This document shows positions 1 through 7,799 of a stretch of DNA of 64,000 bases, one piece after another; the first letter of the stretch is position 1, and each line of letters opens with the position of its first letter. A program made the position numbers and the translations under genes. The DNA is from Frankia canadensis (lineage in GTDB: Bacteria > Actinomycetota > Actinomycetes > Frankiales > Frankiaceae), in contig NZ_FZMO01000001.1 of the NCBI RefSeq assembly GCF_900197875.1, positions 124,001-188,000 of the forward strand, in the 5' to 3' direction. Under the pieces are notes generated by a model. The model searched no databases. It saw only the letters and a program-made list of their open reading frames with translations, and was not told the DNA's origin.

Positions 1-13
1 GGAAGGATTTTCA

Positions 14-1078
14 GTGGATCGAACCGCGAGGAGCGGCCATCCAGCGCAGGACAGCACACTTGCACGGGAACTCAGCCCTCTGCGTCAGGCCGGTCGGTTC
101 AGTCGGCGGGGGATGCGGCTCACGCCAGCGCAGCGCCGGGCCGCCACCGTCGCGATGATGACCACCGGCGGATTCGCCGCCGCGTCCACCGGGTTCGCCC
201 TGGCCACCTCCGACAACGTTCCGGCCGTGCCCACCATGCCGGTCACCACGGCTGACCTGGTCACCGGCTCGCGCCCACCCGCCCCGCATCTCCAGGCTGC
301 GCCCCTCGCCGGCGCGATCGCGGATCTGACGCCGGCGTCCGGCTTCACCGCCTTGTCCATCACTCCCGATCACCCCGCGATCAACCCGAACGCACCCGTG
401 ATCTTCACCGTGCGCGTGGTCGCCGCGGACGGACGAACGCCGCTCGCCGGGGAGACGGTGCGGATCGCCGTGGTCGACGGCCCGAAGTGGACCACCACCG
501 CCCGGCTGCGGACCAACGGCGCGGGTGAGGCATACATCTCCGCCCGGCTGCTGTCGACCACCACCCTCACCGCCGTGTTCGACGGCTCCGACGCATTGCG
601 CCCCTCGCTCGCCGACGCGACCACGGTCACCGTCACCGCTTCGAGCCCGCAGTCAGCCTCCGCCGACGCCGGCGGGGCAACCTCGATCGCGGGCACACCA
701 TCGGTGGTGACCGAAGTACCCGCGAGCGGGATCGGCGCGAAAGCCGTCTACCTCGCCTCGCTGCAAAAGGGAAAACCCTACGTCTGGGGGGCGGCGGGAC
801 CCTACGCCTTCGACTGCTCGGGCTACGCCCAGTACGTCTACCGGCAGCTCGGCCGGAATCTGCCACGTACCGCCCAGCAACAGTTCCAGGCCACGATCCG
901 GATACCAAAATCCGGCAAGCAGCCCGGAGACCTGATCTTCTTCGGAACGCCGGGCAACATCACCCATATGGGGATCTACGCCGGCAACGGCTACATGTGG
1001 GCCGCGCCGCAGTCGGGGCGCACCATCAACCTGCAACCCATCTACTCCAGCACGTACTACGTCGGCCGGGTCAGTTGA
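14..1078 (+). CDS. Secreted NlpC/P60 cell-wall peptidase
   Basis: Predicted peptidoglycan endopeptidase of 354 residues. The N-terminal ~65 residues end in a basic stretch and a hydrophobic segment (about 47-65) that looks like an export signal. Residues ~105-210 resemble a bacterial Ig-like repeat. The C-terminal ~120 residues are an NlpC/P60 domain with catalytic Cys268 in DCSGYAQYVY and His318 in THMGIYAGNGYMW. The start is a GTG with a GGAAGG ribosome site at 1-6, so the gene is complete. NlpC/P60 enzymes normally cut the stem peptide of the cell wall, so this one likely acts outside the membrane. Function is inferred from the domain only. Confidence 0.88.
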   Translation: MDRTARSGHPAQDSTLARELSPLRQAGRFSRRGMRLTPAQRRAATVAMMTTGGFAAASTGFALATSDNVPAVPTMPVTTADLVTGSRPPAPHLQAAPLAGAIADLTPASGFTALSITPDHPAINPNAPVIFTVRVVAADGRTPLAGETVRIAVVDGPKWTTTARLRTNGAGEAYISARLLSTTTLTAVFDGSDALRPSLADATTVTVTASSPQSASADAGGATSIAGTPSVVTEVPASGIGAKAVYLASLQKGKPYVWGAAGPYAFDCSGYAQYVYRQLGRNLPRTAQQQFQATIRIPKSGKQPGDLIFFGTPGNITHMGIYAGNGYMWAAPQSGRTINLQPIYSSTYYVGRVS

Positions 1079-1436
1079 CACGCTTCGCCCGTCCACTGGT
1101 GACTGGCCCGGCGCCCCGAGCGCGGCAGCCACGGCGCGCTGCCCTGCGGAACGCAGCAGCGTTCTCTACGCCTACCCGACCGCAAGGCCCGGCTGCGAAG
1201 CACACAGATTGTTCCGCTGAGGATCCAGCTCGACTGCCAGGTCGATCCCTGACCGGCCAGTCCTGTGTCCCACTTGCGGATCGGGGCACACAGGCCCAAT
1301 CGGTCGGCCTACCGCGAACGCCCTCGCTACGGGCTCGCGGCCTCAGCTGAGGACCACCTTCAGACGGGGCCAGTGAATCCTTCGATCTGGGTGCGGATGT
1401 CGCTGCCCAGCTGGGCGACCCCTACGCGGTCGGCCC
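1079..1436. other. Intergenic stretch, no gene seen
   Basis: No frame on either strand shows a protein-like reading frame with a ribosome site. It separates the NlpC/P60 gene from an IS66 fragment and probably contains decayed insertion-sequence DNA, but I cannot identify any part. Confidence 0.4.
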
Positions 1437-1697
1437 TCAATCGCGACGCCTTCGTTTCGGTGCCTTTTTCGCGTACGGGCTGTCCGACGACGGTGGCTTC
1501 GACGATGTCGAGCTGTCCTTGCCCGCCTGGCGTTCCAATTCGGCGACCCGCCCAGCCAGCTGCTCGATCAGCCCGGTGGCCCGCGCGAGCTGCTCGGCCT
1601 GCTCGGCGATCAGCGCGGCCTGCGAGGCGATCGTCGCGTCCCGGTCCGCGAGCAGGCGCACGAGCTCGTCGTACGTCGGTCGGTCGCTGGACGCCAC
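1437..1697 (-). pseudogene. IS66 transposase N-terminal fragment
   Basis: About 86 residues match the start of IS66-family TnpC: a coiled-coil (repeated ALIAEQAEQLARATGLIEQL-type heptads) followed by the Ser/Pro-rich SSKPPSSDSPYAKK segment that precedes the zinc-binding region. The frame then ends in an Arg-rich tail (APKRRRRD), and nothing of the catalytic domain follows. It is a remnant, not a working gene. A GTG at 1697 or a TTG at 1703 could be the old start. A second, longer IS66 transposase relic lies at 5987-6738 but is different in sequence. Confidence 0.7.
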
Positions 1698-2724
1698 ACC
1701 CAAAAACTAGCGATCATGGCCCACCGTCACGCAACCGCCAGAGCGATCACAGAACAAGATCCAGCGAACAGGCAGCCACAACCCGTGACCCCAGCTGAAC
1801 AGCTACGTCCTCGCCGTACAGCGTGACGGACCAGAATCCGCCTGGGCCCGCTGATGGAAGCCCATCGGCGGGAAAGCGGGAAAGTGAAGCCGGTAGTTCG
1901 CGGTGCCGGACAGTCTGTCGCGTTCGGCGGTGAGACAGGGCTGGCGGTGAGAACCACCGGCTGTCCCTGCTCAGCACGAGCTGCCCTGTCCGGAGCACCG
2001 TGTCGGACATGGGCCATATGCGACGGCCGTGTCGCTGGCCGTCAGGGGCCAGCGAAACGCGCATGACTACCTAGCGTCAATACTTGAATACAATCAGCGA
2101 TGATAGTAGGACTGCTGTATCACAGCTAGCTACCGGGGCACGGTCCTCCCTCCTGGTGCTGGCGCCAACCTCAGGTGAGGGGGCATGGTGTGCTTAGGAG
2201 ATCGTCTGTCTGGCTGTCATCCCGGCTACCCATGGGCTGGTACGTGCCTGGGCGACGCCGGCGGGCGGCCCGCTCCTCATGGCAGCCGCAAAACCGGTCC
2301 GGTCAGCGTCCACCCTGCTCCGGTGATACCACCGTTCGGCGCCAGACGAAATGGGACGCGGCGGGACCGTATCCCCCACGGATGCCCCACCCCGGCGCGG
2401 TGGAAACGACCCGGCCGCACACGGCGCCCCCTGGTCCAGGACGGGCATCATGCGTGACGCCCCAGAGCTCCTGCTACCAGGCCGGCCACCCCTCGCACGG
2501 GCGGTCCCGCCCGCCGGGCACCACACCAATCCACTTCCGGCACCGATCCCTCTCCCGGATCGGTGCGGTCCGGGAAGCCGCACAAGCTGGAATCGACATC
2601 GCCGCGCCGCTTCGGCCCGCGCAGCTCCCGGTACCTACATCGATATCAGCCACATTCCAAGGTCTGAACCGGCGGCCGGGTCGATGATCCTGCCTCCCGC
2701 ATACACGCCTGAAAGGACACAAAC
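1698..2724. other. Long non-coding stretch
   Basis: Several overlapping open frames exist on both strands, but none has a recognisable domain or a good ribosome site. An AT-richer patch lies around 2071-2130 in otherwise very GC-rich DNA and may hold regulatory sites for the small genes at 2725-3362. I see no RNA gene or clear repeat. Confidence 0.35.
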
Positions 2725-2892
2725 ATGCGTGGGAAATCCAGGTCAATCAGTGCGGCAGGGACCGACTGCGACTTTTCGCTCGTGGGCGCGGCCCCCGTGG
2801 ATTCGGTGTCGACCCTCCCGGGAGACATGTCCACCAAGCGCGGGGCCCCAGACTATCAATACCTGCTCACCGTCATCAGGTTGCACGCATGA
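2725..2892 (+). CDS. Small hypothetical protein (55 aa)
   Basis: A 55-codon frame beginning MRGKSRSISAAG and ending LLTVIRLHA. It has an AAAGGA ribosome site at 2712-2717, seven bases before the ATG, and its TGA overlaps the ATG of the next gene (ATGA), which is typical of translationally coupled pairs. No Cys-rich, membrane or leader-like pattern is clear, although it has a Ser/Asp-rich middle. Function unknown. The coupling and ribosome site are the evidence that it is real. Confidence 0.55.
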   Translation: MRGKSRSISAAGTDCDFSLVGAAPVDSVSTLPGDMSTKRGAPDYQYLLTVIRLHA

Positions 2893-3362
2893 ACGGCCCC
2901 ATTCACGTGTTGCGGATGCCCGGCTCCCGGCGTCTCTGGTTTGACAACGCCAACGGACACCGGCATTTCGCGTCCCCGGCAGCCCTCAACGATAACGAGG
3001 CCACCCAGCTCATCCAGCAGATGCTCGATCTGCTGCCGGCCGGGCTCCCCGCGGAGGAGACGGTCCGCCTGGCCGTCCGGTTGATTCTGTCCCACACGGC
3101 TGACGATGACCCGACAATTCCGGGAGAAGCCGCACCAGAGGACGACGCGGCGGTGCCGGCCTCGCCGGTGACCGGACCGCTGTCACCTACAGGCAGCATA
3201 CTAACCATCCCGCCATCGGAGACCGCGAAGGCGGACTCCGTAATGACGGGCAGGCACGCCCTCCCCGACACTCTCGGCGCTGTCACCGCACCCGACCGCC
3301 GCGACGTTCCCGGCGATCTACGGACCTTCCATCCTCATACCGCCAACGGATCGGTTGCATAG
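2889..3362 (+). CDS. Hypothetical protein coupled to the 55-aa gene
   Basis: 157 residues. The first ~70 look folded: MPGSRRLWFDNANGHRHF, then an acidic helix (NDNEATQLIQQMLDLL). The rest is low-complexity Pro/Ala/Ser/Thr and probably disordered. The start ATG overlaps the stop of the preceding small gene by four bases, so the two are likely made together. I do not recognise the family. A real gene is supported by the coupling and by the ordered N-terminal half; the tail may be poorly conserved. Confidence 0.55.
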   Translation: MNGPIHVLRMPGSRRLWFDNANGHRHFASPAALNDNEATQLIQQMLDLLPAGLPAEETVRLAVRLILSHTADDDPTIPGEAAPEDDAAVPASPVTGPLSPTGSILTIPPSETAKADSVMTGRHALPDTLGAVTAPDRRDVPGDLRTFHPHTANGSVA

Positions 3363-4043
3363 CCGGGGGCGACGTACCCGCGGGGATGGCGTTCGCCGAG
3401 CGGCGTGGGCGGCCGGGCGGGCCGGTCCGTGTGCCCTCTTCGCCGAGCTGTCGGTGTCCGTGTACTCCGCCGCACCCATCGCGATGTCCCGCCACCCCGC
3501 ACCGGCCCAAAAGGGTGGTCGGATCCATCATTATTCATCCCTTTAGGGCGCTGACCAGGCAAGATGGGCCTGCGCGCATCCGCCTGGTCCCGGATGATCT
3601 CTCGCACTTGGAGATCCTGACCCACGCGTCCACCCTGACTCCGGTCCATCGTCCGTTGAACGCGCATCGGCGCCCTGAAGCAACTACGGACTCTGGCCGC
3701 TCATGCCCTGACCCCGCGCGGTGGGCGGCCGGCCATGCCTGCACTCGGTGCCCTCGGCCAGGTCCTCGCCGAGGGTCCAGGATGTCCCCGGCCACGGGAC
3801 GTTCCCTGGGCTGAACCGGGCCCGGCTGGGTTCGGTGGGCTGGGTTCGGTTGGTCGGGTTCGGTGGGCTGGGCCAGGTGACCACGCATGGTGGCGGGACG
3901 AGACCTGCGATCAGGCCGATGCTCTCACCGTCAGCATCAGGCCGGATGCGGATGCTTCGGACCGGCCGTGGCCTGCGGTCACCCGACCGGGTCCAGTTGA
4001 GGATGCGCCCGGACACGGCATTCACGTGGTGGGGAGATTCGGT
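3363..4043. other. Non-coding stretch upstream of DUF2637 gene
   Basis: No convincing gene. The open frames that cross it have no domain content. It contains the direct repeat at 3828-3872 and a GGGGAG ribosome site just before 4044. Confidence 0.4.
3828..3872. repeat. 17-bp perfect direct repeat
   Basis: GGGTTCGGTGGGCTGGG occurs at 3828-3844 and again at 3856-3872, 28 bases apart, with a related GTTCGGTTGG between them. It lies in non-coding DNA before a plasmid-transfer-type gene. It could be a small iteron-like array or simple GC-rich sequence; nothing more can be said. Confidence 0.5.
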
Positions 4044-4970
4044 GTGGACGACGGTCAGCTGGTGCGGCGGGGGCAGTCCCGCGGGGAGCGGGCGGAGCGG
4101 GCGATCCGGGTCACCACGGTGGTCGCGGTGGCACTGGTGGCGGCCTTCGTGTCCTACCAGCACATGCGCGGGGTCGCGGTACAGCACGGGGGGATCCGAC
4201 GACCGCGGCGGTGTTGCCGTTCAGCGTGGACGGGCTGATCGTGGCCGCGTCGATGACGATGCTGGCCGACCGCCGTGCCGGGCTACGCCGTTCCTGGCTG
4301 TCCTATGGCCTGCTGGGGTTGGGGGGCGTGCGCGTCGCTGGCCGCGAACGTGCTGCACGCCGAACCGACGTTCGCTGCCCGGATCATCGCTGGCTGGCCG
4401 CCGCTGGCCTTGCTCGGTTCCTACGAGCTGCTCATGCGCCAGATCCACCCTGCCGGCCACCGCGGCGCCGACGATCCGGCCGCCACCGCCCTGTCGATCC
4501 CGCCGCAACGCGACCCGACGCTCGCCCCCACCGGCGCTACCAGCACGGCGGCACCGCCCACCCCGACGCCGGGCTCGGCCGCCTACCCGAGCCGCGCCGA
4601 TAGCCCCGAGACCTCGGTCAACCCGGGCGGCGGCACCGGTCCGATGGACGGCACGCTGTCCGCCGAGCTGGACGGCGGGGCGGACCTGTCGGCGAAACGG
4701 GAGGCGATCATACGGGCGCTGGACCAGACCGAAGGGTCGGCCACCGCGGCCGTCGCCGTCCTCGCCACCCAGGGCATCACGGTCAGCAAAAGCTGGGTCT
4801 ACCAGGTCCGTAAGGAGACTCCATACGGCGCCCACCGGACCGCCTACCGCCCCACGGTCCGCAGGCTGCGCTGCGGCATGGCCCCCGCCGGCCAGACCCC
4901 CTCCGATAGCCGCCCGTCCCATCCCAAAGCCACACGTCACGCTCCGCACCCGACACGCGGGCCACGGTAA
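4044..4970 (+). pseudogene. DUF2637 (SpdB-like) membrane protein, two frameshifts
   Basis: The protein reads through three frames. From GTG 4044 (GGGGAG site at 4031-4036) the frame gives RVTTVVAVALVAAFVSYQHM. Restoring one G in the G6 run at 4188-4193 leads into TAAVLPFSVDGLIVAASM, and removing one G from the run at 4321-4326 leads into SLAANVLHAEPTFAARIIAG and on to the stop. The joined protein has four membrane segments plus a C-terminal helix-turn-helix (KREAIIRALDQTEGSATAAV...SWVYQVRK). This is the usual layout of DUF2637 proteins, which are common near integrative plasmids of actinomycetes. The two indels compensate, so either the gene is dead or the homopolymers were misread. Confidence 0.75.
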
Positions 4971-5096
4971 CACCGACGAGATATGTGTTCACGTTTTGGA
5001 AATGTTCGCGTGTAATCCTGTCAACTCTGCGGTATCCGGCCCAACGATGAGCTGGGGATTTTAGGAATATTGGACCCCTAATGCGGAGTGTGCATT

Positions 5097-5261
5097 GTGA
5101 CCGATATCGCCAGGCTGGCGGCATCCATCGACGACTTTCCCACCATCGAGGAAACAGATGCGATGCTCGATGAACTACGCAGACTGCCACGTGACGAAAA
5201 AATGTGTAGCTTGATCGATGACCTGCTTGAGTGCCGGTCGCTCCTTCTCGCAACAGGCTGA
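5097..5261 (+). CDS. Small acidic hypothetical protein (54 aa)
   Basis: A 54-codon frame starts VTDIARLAASIDDF and ends LLECRSLLLATG. A GGAG site lies at 5085-5088, eight bases before the GTG. The composition is acidic and helical (EETDAMLDELRRL) with two Cys. The DNA here is less GC-rich than its surroundings, which argues against a chance open frame. I cannot assign a family. It stands alone, between the broken DUF2637 gene and a convergent CsbD-like gene. Confidence 0.45.
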   Translation: MTDIARLAASIDDFPTIEETDAMLDELRRLPRDEKMCSLIDDLLECRSLLLATG

Positions 5262-5358
5262 GTTACGTTTCGGGAACGACCGGACCCCAAACTACCATTC
5301 CGATGACGCGGCTGAAATATCGTATCCAGACGGTCAGCGGCCCTACTCGGACAGTTTG

Positions 5359-5664
5359 TTACTGCTGAGAGCCGAACGGCTGGCCCTGCTGCCGGCCGCT
5401 ACCCTGACTCGAGCTGAAACGCTCGCCGGAGTCGCCGGCCTGACCGCCGCCGATTCCGGCGAGGTCCAGGAGACGGTTCTCCACGTACCGCTCGCTGTGG
5501 TGCGTCTTGTCCGCGATGCGCTGCACGAGGTCGTTCACGTTGGTCGCGGCGTCGAGGTCCGCGGCGCTTACCTGAGCAAACTGGTCGAGAATGCGGTAAC
5601 GGGCCTGCCACCAGTTCTGGCGAAACTGCTTCTCCAACTGCTGTGTCTGCTGCTGCTGAGCCAT
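5359..5664 (-). CDS. CsbD-like stress protein
   Basis: 101 residues from the ATG at 5664, which follows a GAGGAG site. The central region (FRQNWWQARYRILDQF, then VSAADLDAATNVNDLVQRI and HHSERYVENRL) matches the pattern of CsbD-like proteins: an amphipathic helix with a conserved Trp, a D-D-L-D turn and a paired helix. The N-terminus is Gln-rich (AQQQQTQQ) and the C-terminus is Gly/Gln/Ser-rich. CsbD-family proteins are small cytoplasmic general stress proteins with no known enzyme activity. An upstream ATG nine codons earlier is possible but has a poorer ribosome site. Confidence 0.6.
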   Translation of the reverse strand: MAQQQQTQQLEKQFRQNWWQARYRILDQFAQVSAADLDAATNVNDLVQRIADKTHHSERYVENRLLDLAGIGGGQAGDSGERFSSSQGSGRQQGQPFGSQQ

Positions 5665-5872
5665 TACGTGGTTTCTCCTCTTTGAGATCACTTCCGTAAG
5701 CGCGTCGACCGAGGCCGGGGTGAGACGTTACCGCGACCCCCGTAGTCGGAGTCAAATTCGATCTTCGATGTGAATTTTTCCGTGCAACTCTGGCATCCGT
5801 GTCCATTCGTAGCTGTTCAGCTCGGGTGACAGGCTCGCTGACTGTATTTGCGCAGGTGGGGTCGGTCGCAGG

Positions 5873-6738
5873 GTAAACATTCAGGTGCTTTGTTGATGTT
5901 GCTTTGGGTCGTTGGCTTCGGAGTCAGGTGCTGATGTTGGTGGTCGCGTGGCGTGCCAGGTCTAGTGGGTGTGGTGAGGTGGAGGCATGGCGCCGGTCGA
6001 GGAGATGCCCCCTGAGGGCCTCCTCGTGGTGGTGCGCGCCCAGGCGGAGCTGATCGCGGAGTTGCGGGCGATGGTCGCCGAGCAGGCCCGGCGGATCGCG
6101 GAGCTGACGGCGAAGGTCGCTGACCTGGAGCGGAAGGCGTCGCGGAACTCGCGGAACTCGTCGTTATCGCCGTCCAACGACGGCGCGATCCCGGGTCGGA
6201 AGCCGCCCGAGCCGCCGGCAGGCGGTGGCGGGGCGGGGAAGAAGAAGCGCGGCAAGCAGCCGGGCGCGGACGGGTTGACGCTGGCCTGGCGGGAGGACCC
6301 AGACCGGGTGGAGGGGCACTTCCCGACTGGGGCGTGTGCCTGCGGGGCCGGGCTGGATGCGGCGACGCCGGCCGGGGTCGCCCGCTCGCACCAGTCGCAC
6401 GATGTCGAGCCAGCCCGCCCGACGGTGGTCCAGCATGACCTCCAACAGGCCATCTGTGGCTGCGGGCGCCGTCATGTGGCCGCCCGGCCCGACGGGCTGT
6501 CCGCGGCGGCGGTGTCCTCCGGGCCGGAGATCCGCGCGCTCGCGCTGTACTTCCTCGTGCGTCAGCACCTGCCGGTCGAGCGGACCTGGGAGGTGATCAT
6601 CGAGCTGTGTGGGGTGGCGGTCTCGACGGGCTGGCTGCACTCGGTGTTCGCGCTCGGCGCGGATGCCGTGGAGAAGCCGGTCGAGGCGATCGAACAGCGG
6701 ATCGCCGCCGAGCCGGTCGCCGGGTTCGACAAGATGAA
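5873..6738 (+). mobile_element. IS66-family element, left part only
   Basis: A GTAAACATTCAGG sequence at 5873 resembles the GTAA-starting ends of IS66 elements and lies 114 bases before the transposase start. The element is recognisable until ~6738, where intron-like sequence takes over. Its right half and right end are not found anywhere in the window. Confidence 0.5.
5987..6738 (+). pseudogene. IS66 transposase (TnpC), truncated
   Basis: About 250 residues of transposase are readable from ATG 5987 (GGAGG site just upstream). There is a coiled-coil N-terminus, then SRNSRNSSLSPSNDG, a basic linker, and a zinc-finger-like segment with CACGAG and CGCGRRH. The first part of the transposase core (ALYFLVRQHLPVERTWEVI) follows. 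Similarity stops at VAGFDKM, close to the first catalytic Asp region, where group II intron sequence begins. The open frame runs on to 6868 but the last ~40 residues are intron RNA sequence, not protein. The gene is inactive. Confidence 0.8.
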
Positions 6739-7667
6739 CCGTTCCGGGTCCGGTGGTCTTTCCGGTGGCGGAACTGGAGAGAGCCTCCCCGGCCCCGGGT
6801 CTGCGGCCCGGGAAGCTTGCCTGCCTATAACCGGTGGTCCCGGGAAGTGGCGGGTGGCCGGAAGGTAGTCGGAGGGGGTCGTAGTAGTGCCTGAGGGTCG
6901 GGACAACATAACCCGGTCTTAGCGAAGGGCCCCTGCTTCATCGGCGCACGTTGTTGGAGAGAGGAACTCGGATGAGTGCCGTCACGGCTAGGTCCGTCCG
7001 CCAGGCCGAGAGTCTGGACACAGTTCGTGCTCTTCAGTGGGTGTTTTACCGCAGTGCCAAGTGTGATCCCGCCCGTCGTTTCCATGCCGTCTACTGCCAT
7101 GTCGCCCGCAGCGATGTATTGTGGCGGGCGTGGGGCGACGTGCGTGCGAATCGGGGTGCGCCCGGTGTCGACGGTGTGTCGATCGCCGACGTCGAACGCG
7201 CCGGAGTGAGTGGATTTCTGGACGCCCTGGCGAGAGAGCTGCGTGCGGGTTCGTACCGGCCGGCTCCGTTGCGGAGGGTGGAGATACCGAAACGCGAGCG
7301 GGGAGCCACCCGGCCGCTGTCGATTCCCACGGTTCGGGACCGGGTCGCTATGACCGCTGCGAAGATTGTTCTGGAGCCGGTGTTCGAGGCGGACTTCCTG
7401 CCGTCGAGTCACGGGTTCCGTCCGCGCCGGTCCGCCCTGGACGCCTGCGAGGTCGTCAGGGTCGAGGCGAACCGGGGCCGAGAGTGGGTCGTCGACGCTG
7501 ACATTGCGGACTGTTTCGGCTCCCTGGACCACGACGCGGTCATGGAACAGGTGGCCCGCCGAGTCTGTGACCGGCGGATGCTGAGACTTCTGCGGTGCTG
7601 GCTTCGGGTTGGCGTGCTGGACGTCGGTGTCCTGCGGGACTCTGTGTCTGGTACTCCCCAGGGATCA
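6739..7667 (+). mobile_element. Group II intron, 3'-truncated
   Basis: A structured GC-rich leader of ~230 bases with several perfect hairpins (for example CCCCGGCCCCGGG and CGGCCCGGG around 6788-6812) precedes a maturase-type reverse transcriptase. It sits inside the IS66 transposase, a common type of intron target. The intron lacks its catalytic 3' domains V and VI, because the sequence ends at about 7667 within the reverse transcriptase. The exact 5' splice point cannot be fixed by eye. Confidence 0.6.
6972..7664 (+). pseudogene. Group II intron reverse transcriptase/maturase, truncated
   Basis: From ATG 6972 (GAGAGGA site upstream) the frame encodes the N-terminal ~230 residues of a group II intron reverse transcriptase. 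Visible are the RT-0/1 region (RANRGAPGVDGVSIADVE), IPKRERGATRPLSIPTVRDR, the FLPSSHGFRPRRSALDA block and DADIADCFGSLDHD with the first catalytic Asp. It ends at SGTPQGS, exactly before the box that should continue into the YADD catalytic motif. The open frame continues to 7775 only through unrelated sequence. It cannot be active. Confidence 0.82.
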
Positions 7668-7687
7668 TTATGCGAAGCTGTGCATAA
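7668..7687. repeat. 20-bp imperfect palindrome at RT breakpoint
   Basis: TTATGCGAAGCTGTGCATAA pairs TTATGC with GCATAA around a central AGCT. It begins within a few bases of where the reverse transcriptase homology stops, so it may mark an insertion or recombination site. Confidence 0.6.
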
Positions 7688-7710
7688 ACCGCCTAATGAA
7701 CAGTGCTGGA

Positions 7711-7775
7711 TTATGCGCAGCGCTGGCCTGTCGTGCCTGGTGAGGGCCCGATCGGGGCTGGATCGCTGCGCATAA
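7711..7775. repeat. 12-bp perfect inverted repeat
   Basis: TTATGCGCAGCG at 7711-7722 is matched exactly by its reverse complement CGCTGCGCATAA at 7764-7775, with 41 bases between. It shares the TTATGCG and GCATAA arms with the palindrome 24 bases upstream. This looks like a recombinase site or the ends of a tiny element. Confidence 0.65.
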
Positions 7776-7799
7776 CCTGTCAGCGGTGGGGGCTCACAG

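Noticed and set aside
1854-2066. A plus-strand ORF with several Cys (GCPCSARAALSGAPC)
   Set aside because: No ribosome site and no family; it is probably a chance frame.
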